This document shows positions 13,401 through 24,994 of a stretch of 64,000 nt of DNA, in pieces. Made by a program: the position numbers and the translations under genes. Numbering within the stretch: the first letter of the stretch is position 1; the number at the start of each line of letters is the position of its first letter. The notes under the pieces are model-generated. The model saw only the letters and a program-made list of their open reading frames with translations. It searched no databases and was not told the origin of the DNA. The DNA lies in NCBI GenBank assembly GCA_949152475.1, contig OX424564.1, positions 31,370,165 through 31,434,164 on the forward strand. The letters are read 5' to 3'. This DNA comes from Terebella lapidaria. Taxonomy: Eukaryota > Annelida > Polychaeta > Terebellida > Terebellidae.

Positions 13401-14269
13401 GCGTCCTTACCCAATATGTTTTTAACCAGCATTTTGAAAATCATGTAACATTGCTTCTGGTTGAGAGATAGATCCGAAACAAGCATCCTTTCAGCAAAAA
13501 CGTAAGAAATCCGAAGCTCATTGGACCTTTTTTGACTGAACTCGTGGCTTGCAACGACAAAATGGCATCCCGTCTGGTGAATTTCCTCCCTGATACCACT
13601 TGATGGCCATCCAGTAAATGACTCCCTACTGAACCAGGTCAGGCTTCCACTGGGCCAGGAAGGACATGACCATGTGTGGACAAGATCAGTCATCTTTCCG
13701 GAAAGCACATTGCACATTAGGTTGTAAGCAGGACCTTGTTGAACGGAAGACAATGGATGTTTTCTTGCTTGGTGGTCGCCAACGTTTCCCATCTGATAGT
13801 GTGACATATTGGTCATCAGTATGAAAAAGTTGAAGAATTCATCTGATATGTCAAAATATCCAGGATAATGCCCAGAAGTGTTGACATTAAAATCAGCCGA
13901 AGGTGGAAAATCAAACAATACAAGACAATCAGTGTCGTAGCTGTCGGGAATGTAGTTTTGTGTTCCACTGTTCTCTCTCAGTTTGACATCTGGCCTGTTA
14001 GTGCCATCCCCGAAACTACCAGCAATCAGGATAGCCCTTGGAATTGCAAGTTGAATCATTTCAATGTCCATGTGGTCAAATAACTTCTTTTTCAGAAATT
14101 CAAGAATCACTTCGGAAATTTGGATGTTGCAACTGTGTACTGTTCTTCGGACATCCTCTCGCCATCCTAGCATGTACCATTGTGGGTAGAGTTGACTCAA
14201 CAAGAAGCTGAACTGACAGAGAAGTGTCCGACTCATAAGGTCACTCCTGGGCCGTATCGGGTGATCCAT
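10412..14269 (-). CDS. cGAS-like receptor / Mab-21 domain protein with acidic repeat tail (cGLR-A)
   Basis: A single uninterrupted frame of 1285 residues. The Mab-21/cGAS nucleotidyltransferase fold is visible at residues 1-380. The GS motif is at 83-86 (AGSF) followed by DGTNRPD. The paired metal-binding acids fit YDTD at 111-114. The likely third acid is D195, in TDLVHTW before a CPSWP motif. The Mab-21 C-terminal lobe follows (GCHFVVASHE at 234-243, KQCYMIFKMLVKN, SYCLKMTLFWTLE). In the family this fold makes cyclic or linear nucleotide second messengers on sensing nucleic acid, though many members are untested or inactive. Residues 400-1010 are mostly helical, of unknown role, and shared with the paralogue at 20.6 kb. 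Residues 1014-1236 are an 8-residue tandem repeat, then a short Cys-containing end (RCCLCQ). The start is the first Met, matched by the paralogue's MDRPIRPR. Fold assignment is firm; ligand and product are unknown. Confidence 0.87.
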   Translation of the reverse strand: MDHPIRPRSDLMSRTLLCQFSFLLSQLYPQWYMLGWREDVRRTVHSCNIQISEVILEFLKKKLFDHMDIEMIQLAIPRAILIAGSFGDGTNRPDVKLRENSGTQNYIPDSYDTDCLVLFDFPPSADFNVNTSGHYPGYFDISDEFFNFFILMTNMSHYQMGNVGDHQARKHPLSSVQQGPAYNLMCNVLSGKMTDLVHTWSCPSWPSGSLTWFSRESFTGWPSSGIREEIHQTGCHFVVASHEFSQKRSNELRISYVFAERMLVSDLSLNQKQCYMIFKMLVKNILGKDANITSYCLKMTLFWTLERVPKYAWCDTIDGLAVGFLQLLDTLIHFITQYNVPQYFNPRNNLIAHKNKAAIRLELRKLLAIRHDPMKAFFDFDKKYQLADMKDLLLPNKKTIRKVSTEGRLQSILQHTSTTCIASSYRNISVQQCLEMQEQDLEANFDDKVKQKSLDGAIGALDYLLAYANIHDSSETDILKLMSKHVRNHQQSYSDEVMTFLAILGCVIFLTRGHPDDDRRLVDEIFRLIKTSSPQSATHHAMFLVCTGRLDEATDLMSTPGFSHESISHDTTRTSVIPLLHAILQNEEMTSAMKKMGANMQFSDNLPRHLPLYKLMGQRETTGALSLLQNAVFTTMFVAARFEHLISYIDNKMPQKGPQDSHATSRNGNYGTEYKASTIYNAIHVQLMVAAQPFCMLLYYRFTQKCADYHVEDAVSTTNICDILFRDILGITDSLLVGCGFVDLSSIKDAVSSLQPNDESRGNSETSSLSAWKYPRAVPDVAVANYQQTVRAPFNENMEALKNTSPRDSGIPSFLQRPLSESTTLQRALGIIADKDELDGEGKMLKVLERGMGHATDIPNPFDPEYLKDIVFALTDDVEDETNQVVKLVRMVHEEVIQAIKRVGKCAQWHKDSNHCDMEHPMMELKVTAKDILEGAQKEIDDFNMEERMAILDKDERTLEGVEHLNKDLWKLLKSLEQSSLAHDEIVSVVSQARIHQTILNISHQSQIKVESDVENTYEQSDDKTTEQSDDNTTEQSDDNTTEQSGDNTTEQSDDNTTEQSDDNTTEQSGDNTTEQSDDNTTEQSGDNTTEQSDDNMTEQSDDNTTEQSGDNTTEQSDDNTTEQSDDNTTEQSGDNTTEQSDDNTTEQSGDNMTEQSGDNTTEQSDDNTTEQSGDNTTEQSDDNTTEQSGDNTTEQSDDNTTEQSGDNTTEQSDDNTTEQSDVTTEQPYDNTSEQHDENKIHELHDNKNKCEPSIEHMLAKTDEISTKSGWIRCCLCQHRKVNPV
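10590..11215 (-). repeat. 24-bp coding minisatellite (EQSDDNTT repeats)
   Basis: About 25 nearly identical 24-bp units, each coding for EQS(D/G)DNTT in the cGLR-A frame, with degenerate units at both ends (DDKT upstream; DVTT, PYDNTS and HDENK downstream). D-type and G-type units often alternate, which hints at expansion of a two-unit block. Because 24 is a multiple of 3, most other frames are also open here. They are not genes. Confidence 0.95.
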
Positions 14270-17200
14270 GTTGCTGCTTTCCAGTTACAGTTACAGTGAC
14301 GATTAAATATAGATTACCCACACAGTAAAACAGTATCTGACAACACAGTTGTGGGTGTAAATGTTCAACAGTCGAAAATGAACACTTCGTCGTCTGTCTT
14401 CGGGTGTAATCGTTTTGTGACCGAGCATACACGATTGATTTGCTGATCTCACGAAACTAATATCGATCGATTCCTTCAGGTCTTGCTTGATGCCTTTACT
14501 CTATACTTTGGCCTAGGAATTAGCTGACTATGTACACACAGACGACGACACAAGGTAATGTTCCTTCAAGTATTTGAGGCTATTCAAATATGAGCCATTC
14601 ATAAATCAACGTCAATTTTCATCCAAAGCAACCTGATTCAAAAAGGTTAAACTCGACCCAAAGCATCTAACATCCATTCACAACATTTGTATGTTGAAAT
14701 TGAATCATCGATCGTTTGATCAGTCGATATTCTACGTATTGCACGGTGGACATTAATAAATGGCAATGCGATTACCCAAGAGAATTGCTGACTTGCTAGA
14801 TTTATTTGTAAATACGGCATTTCATTCAGAACGGATAAATTATCAGGGATCAAGGACATTTACTTTTTGCGTGATTGTGTTAACTACCTCATCATCACGG
14901 AGCGTAATTTCTGAAAAGAATATATTTTTAGAATATAGTTAATTTTGATGCACAACTCATCTTAGTAAGTCGTGAAAAATTATCGAGTCCATCTATGCAT
15001 ATTTCCGCAGGAGTGTTGATGTTGGAATAACCACACGTATCTGAACTGAACGGCCACTTAACCACTTACATAACATGATTTGTAGAAATGTTCCATCTTG
15101 CCAGGAAGTTCAACAGCAAAGCTGTTATCATTCCCATTTACCACATATATTCACAGTCTATATTTTACGTCATTATTTGAGAAATGGTGCAGCCTCTCCA
15201 AGAACACGGACATTATGGACATAGTAATAACCGGTCATGAGCTACTGGCGAACAATATCTGAAACAATGTCCCGATCTGAAATTCCATAGTCTAACAAAT
15301 GAAAGTCGCGTGACCATAAACAGACCAGCGTTATGGACAGGCTGATAAACGACTTCAAATTAAGCTTATACATGTATAACTTAATTTCAAGAAACGGGGA
15401 GACTTTTCAAATGCCTATGGGTTAAAACAGATACTGTAAAATTGGACGATTTCACCCTCGAGGTGCCACCTGTATACTTACTCGGGCTCGATTTGTCCAG
15501 ATAATGTCCAAGTAAATAGCTAACGCGTGAAAAAAGCATCTTGCCAGACATTGATAATTTGCTGATTAAATAATGAACTGGTAAACTACTATGAAAGCAA
15601 TCAGAATCAAAGATTAAAAGAATATATATATAATACGCCACATGTGCACAAAAGTCCCAATAAACAAATTACTGCTCAAGCCCGGGGATATTGGTAAAAT
15701 TAATGTTTAACTTATATCACGACTTTTGTTGACTCTCAACATTATGACTCCAGTGTTAATATACACACTGAATAATATGGACATTGATGCGAGTTTAAGC
15801 TCAACAAATCCTGGAGCAGGTGGAAGGTAAAATTAATGTATGTAAAATTATGTAAAATTATCGAAAAATGCGAGAGTGAAATTTGCTGTTTCACAAGTGA
15901 CCACAAAATCGCTTCTGCTAGAAATGCCTGACAAGCATAGGTCACCTGACACGGCGACAATGAAAGTAACTCAAAGGACAGTCAAACCGTGACGGGTACT
16001 TCATGATGCAAATCATGGTGTAACCAAAATGCAAAATTTACTATGATTTTGTAATGGTTATATTCAAATCGTTTTTGTTCTTTACACTTGACAACTGCCA
16101 CGATCTCTGTGACAGTAGGCACGTAGTGCTCATATCATTGGCTTGCAAGGGTTGCGGCAATATTTGTCAAAGTTGCTTTATTAAACATCGTATTTCTATA
16201 TTTCAGTCGTTCTGTATCAGCATCCAAATCACAAAGCACATCAGCTTATTCATCTATCTGTCTCTCTGGCTGACTCTCTGTTTTTTCATGCTTTTGGGGC
16301 GGGTCCCATAGCAAATGCGTATGAATCTCTAATAATAATAATATATGTGATAAGGCACTAAAGTAACTCTGTCGAATATCCTGAAGTATAATAATATATG
16401 CAACTTATTTGTAACTGTTTCTCAATTGAATATGCAACAACAACGTTGTTCATGTCGAGTGTCTCTCATGATTGGTCCGCGCAACAGTACAGGCGCACTG
16501 GAACTTCATAGAATAAGAATCGTATCAAATGTGATAGAGTTGAAAGCTTCAGTAACGATCTTCCAACCGCCTGCACTCCCAACACGTGTGCGGCATAGTA
16601 TAAAATATTCAACGAATATTACCTTTGTAAAGTGTCATTTTATTCAGGAAGAAAAAACGCTCTGGCTAAGAGATAATCGCATTTGACCAAAATATAATGT
16701 GGTGAAAAATTGCCATTAATTCATCACCTAACCTGCATTAAAATTTATGCTCATGTGTATTTGGGATATTCGGTGTCTTTTGGGGATATTGCAAATTCAT
16801 AGTTTTATGAACAGATATTTCTATACAACTTGACCTTTATTGACTGGCTATACTCGAGGGATGATTTTTGTGTACTCTCTCTAGACTAACTGGTACGTGC
16901 TAGATTGCAATAATGCAATGAGTAGAAAATAATGAGTAGATTAGATTACAATGAGATGCACATGACGCGACTGGTTCTGCTGATCTCCACACTACTCCAT
17001 GCTCGCTGGCAAGTGTCACTAATTGGTATATCTATCACAATGACATATACCGAATTGGCCCTAATTGAAGCACGTGCCCTTATAGGAGAACGCCCCATTC
17101 TTTTGCAGTTAAAAATCGTCGTCATCTGCACTTTATAGCTGTCCTTATTTTCTGATAGCAAGGTCTTATATGTTTCAAACATCATATGTAGCTTATTTTA

Positions 17201-18477
17201 GACAATTAACACACTTTAAACAGTGTATACATGCCATTTCAGGGATTTAATTTTTTTTTTAATTTGGCATATTTTACGTGCACTATTGTCTATCATGAAA
17301 ACGATTTTTTGTCTGATCATCACTCTGTATCGTGATGGTTCCGTGTCCAGAACTTACCGGTTAGGTATGGTCTTCAAGATATACAGTATGCATCGATACA
17401 ATTGCTATATAATTGTTATCGGTGAGATTAAACAAATCTGAAATTTGTAGCACACCTCAGAGTGTGCGGCATAAACTGTGCGGTATGCTGGAAAAGCAAG
17501 ATTTTTGTTGTTGAAAAAATCAGTTCAGTAGAATTGCATGAATCCAACATTATTTGGTACCACATAACATAAACTGGACATGATTAGAATAAAAACATTT
17601 AAATCATAAATGGTCGATTCTTCTCCAATGTGCAAAAACGCTTTCATGTTTAGTATGCGATTTATGTAAGTGGTTTGAATTCTTCTTGTGTCAGATATGG
17701 ATAAGTATCATAGGCACATTGATGCACTCCCGGCTTCAATAATCATATAATTGACGGAGAATGTACGTTCACACCCGCCTCTCCAACACTAATATATCTA
17801 CCATAATCTGATCTAATTTTTCATCAGCTGACAGTCAATTAACGATACCGCACGTGCCACTAATATATATATACTTCCGTCTGCCGCCAATACCGTGTCA
17901 TGTAGCCATGTTTATAAAATGCTACTTGTATCTAGTAATCGGAACATATTGTTGTCCGAGAATATAATATATGTTATAATATAGGATGGCCCGCTTTTGA
18001 TAAACAACATTTTGTTGCTTAAAAGGATAACATAAGTTTATAATCGTTCACGCCAAACTGGCACGGAATCTCAAACTGTGGGAGAAGGGGGATATTATAC
18101 TAAATCATGTAATCTGATCTGTTTTTGAGCAGACAGGGCGAGATATACATAGTCCGACAAAAATTTCATTATTACCACAGAATCAGCGGGAAAAAATAGG
18201 GGGGAGGGAGGGATTCAAATACATATATTGTCAAGACATAATTACATGTAACTTTATTGATAATATAACTTATATAATGTCATGTTCTTCCCCTACAATG
18301 TTATGAGATCATACATATTTCAATTTGAATTCGGGGATCATTTCGATGATGACCTTACCGTGTTTAGTTGTGTTTTTGATGAGACGTAGATACAGAACTG
18401 AGAACTCCACTGAACTGGCTGAACTTCACTGAACTGGCCCCTAAGAATATCTCTCATTCTTACAAGGGACCTGAAAC
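14270..18477. other. intergenic, no gene recognised
   Basis: This is the left part of the 6.3 kb between the divergent cGLR genes. It is A/T-rich with only short open frames. The first 250 bases should hold the cGLR-A promoter and 5' leader, but I see no clear core motif. Confidence 0.5.
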
Positions 18478-19053
18478 TATACTCTGATTTTTCTAACGTG
18501 TTTACACCGGTTTTTGACAATATTTTTGCGATGCTAAATGCTATCGTTCTATAACTTGGCATACTTCACCTATGATTCAAACGGCAATTTTCTACCGAAT
18601 TTCAGACTTCTATAACAAAAATTGAAGAAGTTGCCAATCTACCCCAATGTTAAATTTCAGGTCAAAACGGGATCTCGAGAATCTGATGATTTTCGAGGAT
18701 TTATTCCTGTTTAAATCCATCAGGATTCAAAGTGTTCCTATTATTTTTGACCAAACGGCCCATTGGGGTGTATTCCACATAAAAAAATGTGGATTTCGAA
18801 AAATTGCACCACTACAAAAACGAGCAATTGCACAAAATTGTATGCGGCGCCCAGAAATTAGATGACAGGGCTGAACTTAACACTGGGTAGCTTGCCAACT
18901 TTTCCAGTTTTCGCGATAGAGGTCTGAAATTTGGTAGAAAATTTCCGTTTGACTCCTAGGTGAAGTATGTCAAGTTATAGAACGATACCGTTTAGCATCG
19001 CATGAATATTAGCGAAAAACAGTGTAAACGAGTTAGAAAAATCAGAGTTTATA
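18478..19053. mobile_element. long-inverted-repeat MITE, uninterrupted copy
   Basis: The left end TATACTCTGATTTTTCTAAC and the right end GTTAGAAAAATCAGAG are inverted. The complementarity runs about 180 bp inward (CTTGGCATACTTCACC against GGTGAAGTATGTCAAG). The middle, about 18655-18870, is unique. This copy is the reference for the split copy at 33.2-47.4 kb. No coding potential. Confidence 0.8.
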
Positions 19054-19505
19054 CCCCCAATATTGCTACTGTAATTTAGTATGTGGTAAGAGCCACAAAC
19101 GAGACTTCCAAAAACAGGGGCTTCTTTTGAAAGTTAAATCTTTGAAATATATGTATTTAATTTCATGTGATATTGTAGACATATTGAGAGGACTTGGTTC
19201 CCTTTTCACGGAAAATCCCGCGCACCTATTTAGTTTGGTTAATGACACACTCTCTCCTTAGTTCTTATCTGCACGGCGGTATCCGTATATCATATCCATT
19301 CGTGTAGTCTCCGTATTGACCCATTCGTGTGCATATATATCCATTTTTGTACTGTAAAGTCACAATTATTCGCGACCTTTTATTTTCTAAAATCCAATAA
19401 AATCGCCAAATTAAATGGACGCAAAACATTCCTGATGACAACGCGCATTTTCTTCGGTGGATAATGGTAGAGAATGAATGATTTCTGTACAATTAGATAC
19501 GCGAT

Positions 19506-19549
19506 ACCAGAAATACATAACGAGAGATCTCTCGTTATGTATTTCTGGT
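19506..19549. repeat. perfect 44-bp palindrome
   Basis: The 22 bases from 19506 (ACCAGAAATACATAACG...) are followed at once by their exact reverse complement, with no spacer and centred on AGATCT. It could form a cruciform or hairpin. The complementarity stops abruptly on both sides. It may be a fold-back remnant. I see no gene tied to it. Confidence 0.9.
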
Positions 19550-20583
19550 GATACTCGTAATGGTTGTAAAGTGGATACTAGTTAGACTGGAAGCTCGCAA
19601 TAAATGTTTTTGTCCAGGAGAAACATTGCTCCGAGTATTTACTAATATTTGTCAGGACGACTAGATACATGTAAAGTACTTGCATGTATATTTATTAGGG
19701 GGCCTGTCCAACAAACAGGGAACTGCTGAAATTGTGGGAGCTCATGCATGTCTTTGCTTGAAATTATCTGGAAGACGGACTCTGGTTGACCTCAATATAC
19801 TGAGAATACATCAACGTCTCAGGAGAAAAGGTTATTGCACGATTGTTATTGCACGATTGTTTATCAGTTATGTAATTATTTTTGCTATTGTTCATGTTCT
19901 CGCTCACAGAATGATTTGGACAAGAAGTTTATCCGTGCCTTCTGGTTGAGAATGACAAAGTGGTGAAATCCCACTCCCTCCCTCTCCCCTCCTCCTTGTC
20001 GGTGTCTGCGCTTGGCTTGTGATACACTATTGCACCGCGATCATATCTATACTTTAGACAGTACAAACCATCACAGTACCGATACTTATCGAAAGTACAC
20101 CACAGCGCGGCTAAAGAACAAAAATAGCCTGTTTGTAAGCGATAGTGGTGTGAAGAGATGATTCTGAGGAGTGAGTAGAGGGGGGAGGAGTACGATATAG
20201 TATAATGTGGAGGGCGAGATCAGCCCGAGTAGACCTACAGTTGGCCGACTACATCACGTGTACAACAATGCCTTTACCGAACCGCCCATAGACTCGATCC
20301 CAACTGTAGACCCACTCGAGAAGGCAAGCGATACTCACGTGCCGGGCTATCTGTGATTTTGACACAGCCACTTAAAACAGTGTACCGCCCGGATCCAAGT
20401 GCACTGATATAATCGGAATAATCTCGTGCGGATCAGGGAAAGACATTTAGAAGAGATGAGAGCGTTATAATCTATCCAACAGAAATATATAGAATCTATC
20501 CAGCAGATATGCATATAAAGGCAAGTACGCTTCAAGATAAGAACTTTGTCGACAACACGCCTGATGGCTTGGGGAAAAGCAAC
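19550..20583. other. upstream region of the second cGLR gene
   Basis: No gene recognised. Pyrimidine-rich tracts lie near 19980. An in-frame ATG at 20509 would lengthen the next gene by 25 residues, but these have no counterpart in the paralogue. Confidence 0.4.
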
Positions 20584-23577
20584 ATGGATCGCCCGATACG
20601 ACCCCGGAATGATCTCGAGAGTCGGACACTTCTCTGTCATCTCAGCTTCTTGTTGAGTCACCTCTACCCACAGTGGTACATGCTAGGATGGCGAGAGGAT
20701 GTCCGGGCAGCTGTGATACACTGTACAGAGGGTGTAATAAATCATGTTTATGACTCGATGAAGGACATTATGCGCAACCAAGATGACATATTAAAGAGGT
20801 CAAAGCGTAGTGGGAATGAGATAATTGGATCCTTCATACATATGTTCTTTCAGCGTTATGCAAAGGTTGCTGGCAGTCTTGCTGATGGTACCAATAGACC
20901 GGATCTCAAGCTCCGAGGAAACAGCAGCGCACAAGACTTTCCAGTGACCTATGACCTTGATATTCTACAAATGTGTGATTACCCAACTGAGACAGATGGT
21001 TTCAAAATAAACACGGATGAACACTATCCTGGGTATTTCAACGTACAAGACAGTTATCTCAACTGGACAATTTTGTATAGAAACATGTCATGCTTTCAGT
21101 TTAAAGAAATGGATGATTATCGGAAGAAAGTACCTGCAATATCAGTCGTCCAACAAAACCCCATCACGAATACGATTCGTGGGTTTTGTCTGAATGGAGT
21201 ATCTGCTGATGTGGTCTGCACTTGGCCCTGTCCTGAGTGGCCAGATGAAGCCCTCATCTGGTTCACTAGAGATCCCTTCACTGGATGGCCGCCAACAGCT
21301 TCCAAGTGTAAAATACACAATGATGGGTGTCATTTTGTCATTGCCACCCATGAGCACAGTGCAAATCAATTCAATGAGCTGCGCTTCTCTTATGTGCTTG
21401 CTGAAAAAACGCTATTATCCAGTTTGTCTATTGCACAAAAACAATGCTTCGTGATTTTCAAGCTTCTGGTGAAAAATACGTTGCCTGAGGACTCAAACGT
21501 CACTTCGTACTGCCTGAAGACAACATTGTTTTGGACCCTGGAACGTGTCCCACAACGAGTTTGGGATGATACCCTCGATGGTATTGCAGTTGGTTTCTTG
21601 GAGCTACTGAACACGCTGATACATTGTCTCACTGAGTACAATATTCCTCACTATTTCAACCCAAAGAACAATCTAATTGCTCATAAGGACAAAGAAGCAC
21701 TCAGAATTGAACTAAGAAAACTGTTGGAAGTTCGTCGCAACCCTGTTACGGCATTCATAAATTTTGACCAAACATATCAATTGGCCGATCTGGGAAACTT
21801 AATTGATCTGCCACAAAAACCTATGCTAACCAAAACCGCGAGATCGAAAGTGCCAGTATCGAATCCACTGCATTTCGTTTTACACCACACATCGAGTGAC
21901 CATTCACAATATGGCAATGTTTTTCTCCAACAGTGTTTGTCAATGCAACAGACAGACAGGTATACGTATTTCTCTGAACAAGTCAAACAGCAATCTATTG
22001 ATGGTGCGATAGGAGCAATGGAAGCTTTGCTGACTAATGAGCACAAGTCATCCATCAGAAGCCAGTTGATCTTTATTCTGGAGAACATTGAACATCAGCG
22101 AGATATCTATGTTGACGAAGACTTAACATTCCTGGCCATACTAAGCTGTGTCCTTTTCCTCACAAGAGGATATGTAGATGAAGATGACAGAGTCGCCCCA
22201 GTGTATCGCACACAGTGTGATGTTCCTGATGTGTACCAACAGGTTAGATGAGGCTGTTTCACTGCTGAAGAAACAAAAGCTGTGGCCCAGTTCCGAGAAT
22301 AAACCAAGTGCCCACGTCTTCCCTGTGCTTCATGCTGTTTCACAGAACTGTGATTTACACATTTCAGTAGAAAATGCTCTCTTTGATGACGCGCAGCTTC
22401 CAACACAAACTCTTCTTGAGAAACTTTTTGGACAGAAACTTGTTGCGGGATGTCTTCAGATTTTGGCAAACATGGCTGTTTCCTTGATATGTATTACTGG
22501 GAGCTGGGAGCGTCTCAAAGAATATATTGAGTATAAAATTGTGTCTAGAGAATGCGAGCAAGAATCACAAACAGTTTTTGCAGCTGCAAATGATAACAAG
22601 AGTCACTTGGCATCCACGGTATTTAGTGTGATACATGGAACATTGTTGAAGCCGTACTGTTTGTTTTTGTACTACAAATTCATACACGAATGTGCTAACC
22701 AGCATGTGGAAGATGCAGTCAGCATAAGAGATGTATGTGACATCCTGTTCAGTGATGTACTTGACATAACAGACACAATTCTGGTTGGTGTTGGCTTTGT
22801 GAATTTAGAAGCAATAGGAAATGTAAAATGGGCATTACCCCCTAATGAGAAGTCAGTGAGTACTGAGCGTGTGCCACGCAACCTCAAAGACAGAGTTGCA
22901 GCTTTCACGTCAACGATAATTGGCCCATCTCTAGAGAACATGCGGTACCTTTTTTATTTGGACATGAAGCAAGAAAAATTTGAAACATTCTTCAGGATAT
23001 CCACGAATGAAATGAGCAGATCGTTCGGCGAAATTAGTGATGACGTGATGCCGTCTCTTGAAGAGATGTCAAATTTATACACATATGCAGTGGAACATAT
23101 AGCAGACGATGCTGAAGAGCGTAACCAATGTGAAGAAGTGATTCAAGAATTGATACAGGGAATGCCCAAAGAAATCTTAGAAGTTTGTCACAAGTCTCTA
23201 CCACGTAATCATGACAACAAGTCTGAACTGTGTGATGATGACAATACATCTGAACAGTGTGGCGCTGACAACACGTCTGAACTGTGTGATGATGACAACA
23301 CATCTGAACTGTGTGACGATAAAAGCATCTGAACTATGTGATGATGACAACACATCTGAACAGTGTGATGGTGACAACACATCTGAACAGTGTGATGATG
23401 ACAACACATCTGAACAGTATGATGATGACAACACATCTTAACTGCGTGTAGATGACAACACATCTGAACAGTGTGATGATGACAACACATCTGAACAGTG
23501 TGATGATGACAACACATCTGAACTGTGTGACGATGAAAACACATCTGAACTGTGTGATGATGACAACACATCTGGAT
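20584..23577 (+). pseudogene. cGAS-like receptor / Mab-21 paralogue, apparently frameshifted (cGLR-B)
   Basis: Paralogue of cGLR-A in the opposite orientation. The N-terminus is almost identical (MDRPIRPR, LLCHLSFLLS, YPQWYMLGWREDV), so I start at 20584. The catalytic signature is present: GS at residues 97-98, DGTNRPD, DLD at 124-126, D209 in ADVVCTWPCPEWP. The Mab-21 C-lobe also matches. The first frame runs to 22251 but loses homology near 22190. From about 22185 the next frame continues the homology (SPQCIAHSVMFL against SPQSATHHAMFL in cGLR-A). About a dozen residues present in cGLR-A are missing there, so a small deletion not divisible by three is likely. That frame ends at 23332 in the repeat tail, where a unit has lost a base, and later units hold stops. 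I see no GT-AG intron to explain the shift. Either a recent pseudogene or a truncated 555-residue protein keeping the catalytic domain; assembly error is possible. Confidence 0.75.
23212..23577 (+). repeat. 27-bp minisatellite (SEQCDDDNT repeats)
   Basis: About 13 copies of a 27-bp unit coding for SE(Q/L)CDDDNT, at the same place in cGLR-B as the EQSDDNTT array in cGLR-A. The two units share SEQ, DDN and T and differ by one codon in length. Several units carry single-base changes that alter the frame or give stops. Confidence 0.9.
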
Positions 23578-24994
23578 AGCTTGGACAGAACACTGTACAA
23601 GGATGATCAATATAGCTAGAGATGGTTTTTGAATAATATGTATGCGAATTCGTGTTTCTACTGATTCACCCTACGATTTTTTTATACTGCTACTGAAGTA
23701 AAAATTTCGATTCTTTATTATTGCAACTATTTAAGGTACTTCTCAACGTGTTTGAATTTATTTTTTCATGACTAACATATTCGAGTGATTCAAACTTCTA
23801 CAGTCAGCTGCAGAGTAACATTTGTTTCGAGTATAAAGCATGAGATATATGACTGTGATGTAGTATCTGTAAAATGTATCAAAAATAAACTGGTTTAGTG
23901 ATATTCTATGCATAATTTAAGACAAGCATGTGGTGAAGGAAAATACATCGACTGAGTAGCTGTAATATAGTGTGCTGCAATTTTTCTCTTCAAATTTTCA
24001 GATGTATTTTCATTGCTTGATGTTGTATCAACAATAAAGTCAGACTCCTTCTAGGGTAAAAGCTGTACATAAAAAGTGGAATATCATAATGTTTATGATG
24101 TATAATATCATCGAATGGCGTAAGTGAAGAGAAGTATTTGTTGGATATTATTGTGCAGGTCGGTGTCATAAATATAATTTGTAAGTACCCTTACAGGTTC
24201 ATGTTGAAAACCCACGGTTCCCCTTATTATATCTAATATTATTCTGATGATAAGATATTGCATATGTACGCTCCAGTGAAATAGTCAGAATAATCTTTTC
24301 GCGAAGAAAATGTTTTATTCTGATGCAGCCATTGAACATCAAAGGTCCACACAGTCACTTGACTGATGACGTGATGATGATACCAAGTATCTTCATTTGT
24401 AAGAAAATCAGATGTTCCCTACGAATCGAGAGTGCCACTATATTATATATACCTATACATAAATGTCGTATATAGCACATTTCTTAAATTATAGGTTCAT
24501 ATTGAGTGAGAATCCAGGTTATACAAATGATAAAATGCAAAATTTATTATATTTATCCATTGGGAATGTATCCAATGTATGCTACATGTACATAATTACA
24601 TGTACAGATTTGAACTTTAATATTTATTACTCCAAATATACATTATAATCTAGTTTCTCAATTTATCATTACCATGTACAAGTAAGAGAATTTAAAAGCA
24701 TTGAGAAAATAGCTACAAACTGGGTATTTCACGTCAAAATGTATGTAACCTCTTTAGCATGAATACATTATGAAGAAGTAACGTATGAACGATGCATTAC
24801 TACAATACATAATTATTAACATAATACATAACTGGAATCCACTACGTTAGCAGATAATATCTCCGGTCACCCAATAATCACCAGTAATTTTCGTCGAGCA
24901 GGGCACACGCGAAATTCCGTCGATGATAGAGTACATTTTCGTTATACCGCACACGCGATAATCCGACGTTCTTTAGCATGCACTCAGACCGGCT
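23578..24994. other. intergenic, no gene recognised
   Basis: A/T-rich sequence between cGLR-B and the PLAC8 gene. AATAAA at 23884-23889 could be a poly(A) signal for cGLR-B. Nothing else stands out. Confidence 0.4.

Noticed and set aside
20509-20583. Upstream in-frame Met for cGLR-B
   Set aside because: The paralogue starts at MDHPIRPR, matching the Met at 20584; the extra 25 residues have no counterpart.
23034-23610. Minus-strand frames across the cGLR-B repeat
   Set aside because: Mirror frames of the 27-bp repeat and its upstream coding sequence; low complexity.
23334-23610. A separate small gene after cGLR-B
   Set aside because: It is the continuation of the 27-bp repeat after frame loss.
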